Assembly: GCA_014802265.1 (NCBI GenBank)
Contig: JAAVCP010000036.1
Span: forward strand, 5,186 to 54,272
Source of the DNA: Bacteroides sp.
GTDB lineage: Bacteria > Bacteroidota > Bacteroidia > Bacteroidales > Muribaculaceae
DNA: 49,087 bases
Direction: 5' to 3'
The notes beneath the pieces are model-generated. The model saw nothing but the letters and a program-made list of their open reading frames with translations. It searched no databases and was not told the origin of the DNA. Both the position numbers and the translations under genes were made by a program. Shown here piece by piece: positions 48,337-49,087 of the stretch. The first letter of the stretch is position 1. The number at the start of each line of letters is the position of its first letter.

Positions 48337-48602
48337 GTCGGTGTGCCTGTCTGAATGTTGATTCGTGCGCCACACTGCGGACAGATGATGACCGTGGAAC
48401 TCTGCTCAAGATAGTCCGTGAAAAGGGAAGACACCGGCACCTCCAAGACCGTGGCTATTCTTTCAAGTGTGGAGATGTTCGGATTGTTCTTTTCATTGAC
48501 GATGTTGCCAAGTGTTTGTGGCGTTACACCCATTTTTTCCGCGACCTCCTTAATTGTCATGCCTTTGGCGGCGATGATGTTCTTGATTCTAAGTTTTGCC
48601 AT
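48333..48602 (-). CDS. XRE-type regulator with C-terminal CPxCG half-site (switch 3)
   Basis: 89 residues from the ATG at 48602; the frame opens earlier but the promoter at 48645 places the transcript start near 48638, and MAKLRIKNIIAAKGMTIKEV is the natural beginning. HTH KEVAEKMGVTPQTLGNIVNE, then TVLEVPVSSLF and IICPQCGARINI. Third member of the same family. Translationally coupled to fmt. Faces the rightward promoter at 48727, so it is the likely lysogeny repressor. Confidence 0.85.
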   Translation of the reverse strand: MAKLRIKNIIAAKGMTIKEVAEKMGVTPQTLGNIVNEKNNPNISTLERIATVLEVPVSSLFTDYLEQSSTVIICPQCGARINIQTGTPT

Positions 48603-48644
48603 AATAAGTATTATACTGATTAATGATGATTTCTTAATTTTCTG

Positions 48645-48652
48645 CAAAAATA
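48645..48652 (-). promoter_or_regulatory. Leftward -7 box of switch 3
   Basis: Reads TATTTTTG on the minus strand, fitting TAnnTTTG. It drives the repressor-fmt-BRO operon. Confidence 0.68.
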
Positions 48653-48726
48653 CTCGCCCATAGGCACTTAAAACGAATATAAATAGTGAAATATTGTTAA
48701 ATACTGAATGAAATAAAGTAAAATAC

Positions 48727-48757
48727 TTGTTAGATAAATAATATTTGTTTATCTTTG
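48727..48757 (+). promoter_or_regulatory. Rightward promoter of switch 3
   Basis: TTG at 48727-48729 and TATCTTTG at 48750-48757, 20 bases apart, with A/T-rich surroundings. Divergent to the box at 48645; operators probably lie between. Confidence 0.72.
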
Positions 48758-48789
48758 CAAAAGTTTAATTATAGACCAATAAAAAAGGT

Positions 48790-48912
48790 ATGAACGAGCC
48801 TATCTGTGACATAGAAGAGGACTACGATGACTACTATGATGATTACAATGATGCCGTCAACGCTGGAATATGCGAGATATGCAACTACCTCCAAATGGAT
48901 AAATCGTTATAA
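48790..48912 (+). CDS. Acidic micro-protein
   Basis: 40 residues, very rich in Asp and Tyr (EEDYDDYYDDYNDAVNAGIC) and with CEIC near the end. It is the first gene behind the rightward promoter of switch 3, the position of Cro or of a DNA-mimic anti-defence protein. Its acidity would fit a DNA mimic, but the size is small and the call is only inference. Confidence 0.5.
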   Translation: MNEPICDIEEDYDDYYDDYNDAVNAGICEICNYLQMDKSL

Positions 48913-48923
48913 ACACAAAAGCA

Positions 48924-49087
48924 ATGAATACAACCGATATAAAACCATTTAAAGGTAAAGCCTTATACAATCCTACGGGCAAAGCCGGGGAATATTCCGA
49001 GTGGGCCTGTAATTTCTTCACGGGCTGCTCAAACAACTGTTCCTATTGCTTCTGTAAACGTGGCGTGTTCAGTCATGTCTGGACTGA
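48924..49087 (+). CDS. Radical SAM protein, N-terminal part (runs off window)
   Basis: 54 residues are visible. WACNFFTGCSNNCSYCFC contains the CxxxCxxC cluster site of radical SAM enzymes, in the form typical of the SPL-like group found in phages and mobile elements. Substrate unknown. It follows the acidic micro-protein by eleven bases and continues beyond the edge. Confidence 0.8.
   Translation, partial: MNTTDIKPFKGKALYNPTGKAGEYSEWACNFFTGCSNNCSYCFCKRGVFSHVWT

Noticed and set aside
1..49087. Stop-codon reassignment, as in some gut phages
   Set aside because: TAA, TAG and TGA all end well-formed genes here, and large genes contain no in-frame stops; only one small frame has an internal TGA.
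1..49087. CRISPR arrays or a diversity-generating retroelement
   Set aside because: No regularly spaced direct repeats and no reverse transcriptase or template-variable repeat pair were seen. The methyltransferase module repeats are protein-level and irregular.

Overview
The window looks like a large piece of a temperate, tailed (siphovirus-like) phage or prophage of the Bacteroidales. The phage call rests on a terminase pair, a portal, a 2063-residue tape measure, an endolysin domain, a replication module, BRO and Rha type regulators and very dense small genes. The host call rests on the absence of clear Shine-Dalgarno sites, at least ten promoters of the Bacteroidetes form TAnnTTTG (several with a TTTG or TTG box 20 bases upstream), a DUF4494-like protein, and a secreted protein with a type IX secretion-like C-terminal domain.

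Layout. 1-7563 (+): tail end of an SSB, a nicotinamide phosphoribosyltransferase-like / PRPP-synthetase-like pair (the gene composition of the NAD+ reconstitution pathway NARP1), a DUF4494-like protein, a replication initiator, a DnaC-like loader, a primase-helicase and a first DNA methyltransferase. 7553-11566 (+): a second amino-methyltransferase, then a cytosine-C5 methyltransferase cut into pieces at three G/C homopolymers, then a gene cut at a fourth. 11584-22464 (+): about 25 small genes, mostly unknown, including a nucleotidyltransferase, an ASCH-like protein, a DUF4406 protein, MazG, a PD-(D/E)XK-like nuclease, a ThyX-like protein and a DUF1599-like protein. 22520-29142 (-): one tail protein and the tape measure. 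29315-30346: a small gene and a first repressor-type switch. 30528-39033 (+): small genes, an initiator-like tRNA, a PAPS-reductase-like protein, a ParB domain fused to an endolysin, two small paralogs ending in G tracts, terminase and portal. 39259-40748 (+): small genes. 40749-41200: no gene, but an inverted remnant of the replication initiator. 41201-43654 (-): Rha-like regulator and small genes. 43830-46179 (+): second repressor-type gene, a secreted protein, a zinc protein, an XRE protein. 46305-48602 (-): BRO antirepressor, a full methionyl-tRNA formyltransferase and a third repressor-type gene. 48790-49087 (+): an acidic micro-protein and the start of a radical SAM gene.

Three points stand out. 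(1) All six G or C runs of seven or more bases lie in genes and change the reading frame or the protein end, while T8 and A7 runs inside genes leave frames intact; this looks like slipped-strand phase variation of the C5 methyltransferase, a neighbour and small paralogs. (2) The phage carries a complete methionyl-tRNA formyltransferase inside a repressor-antirepressor operon, and elsewhere an initiator-like tRNA (unpaired 1-72, A11:U24) whose anticodon reads AAC, so a phage-altered translation start is worth testing. (3) Three small XRE regulators with the same C-terminal CPxCG half-site each sit beside a divergent promoter pair, one of them directly before a secreted cargo gene. Functions are assigned by reading motifs only; no database search was run.
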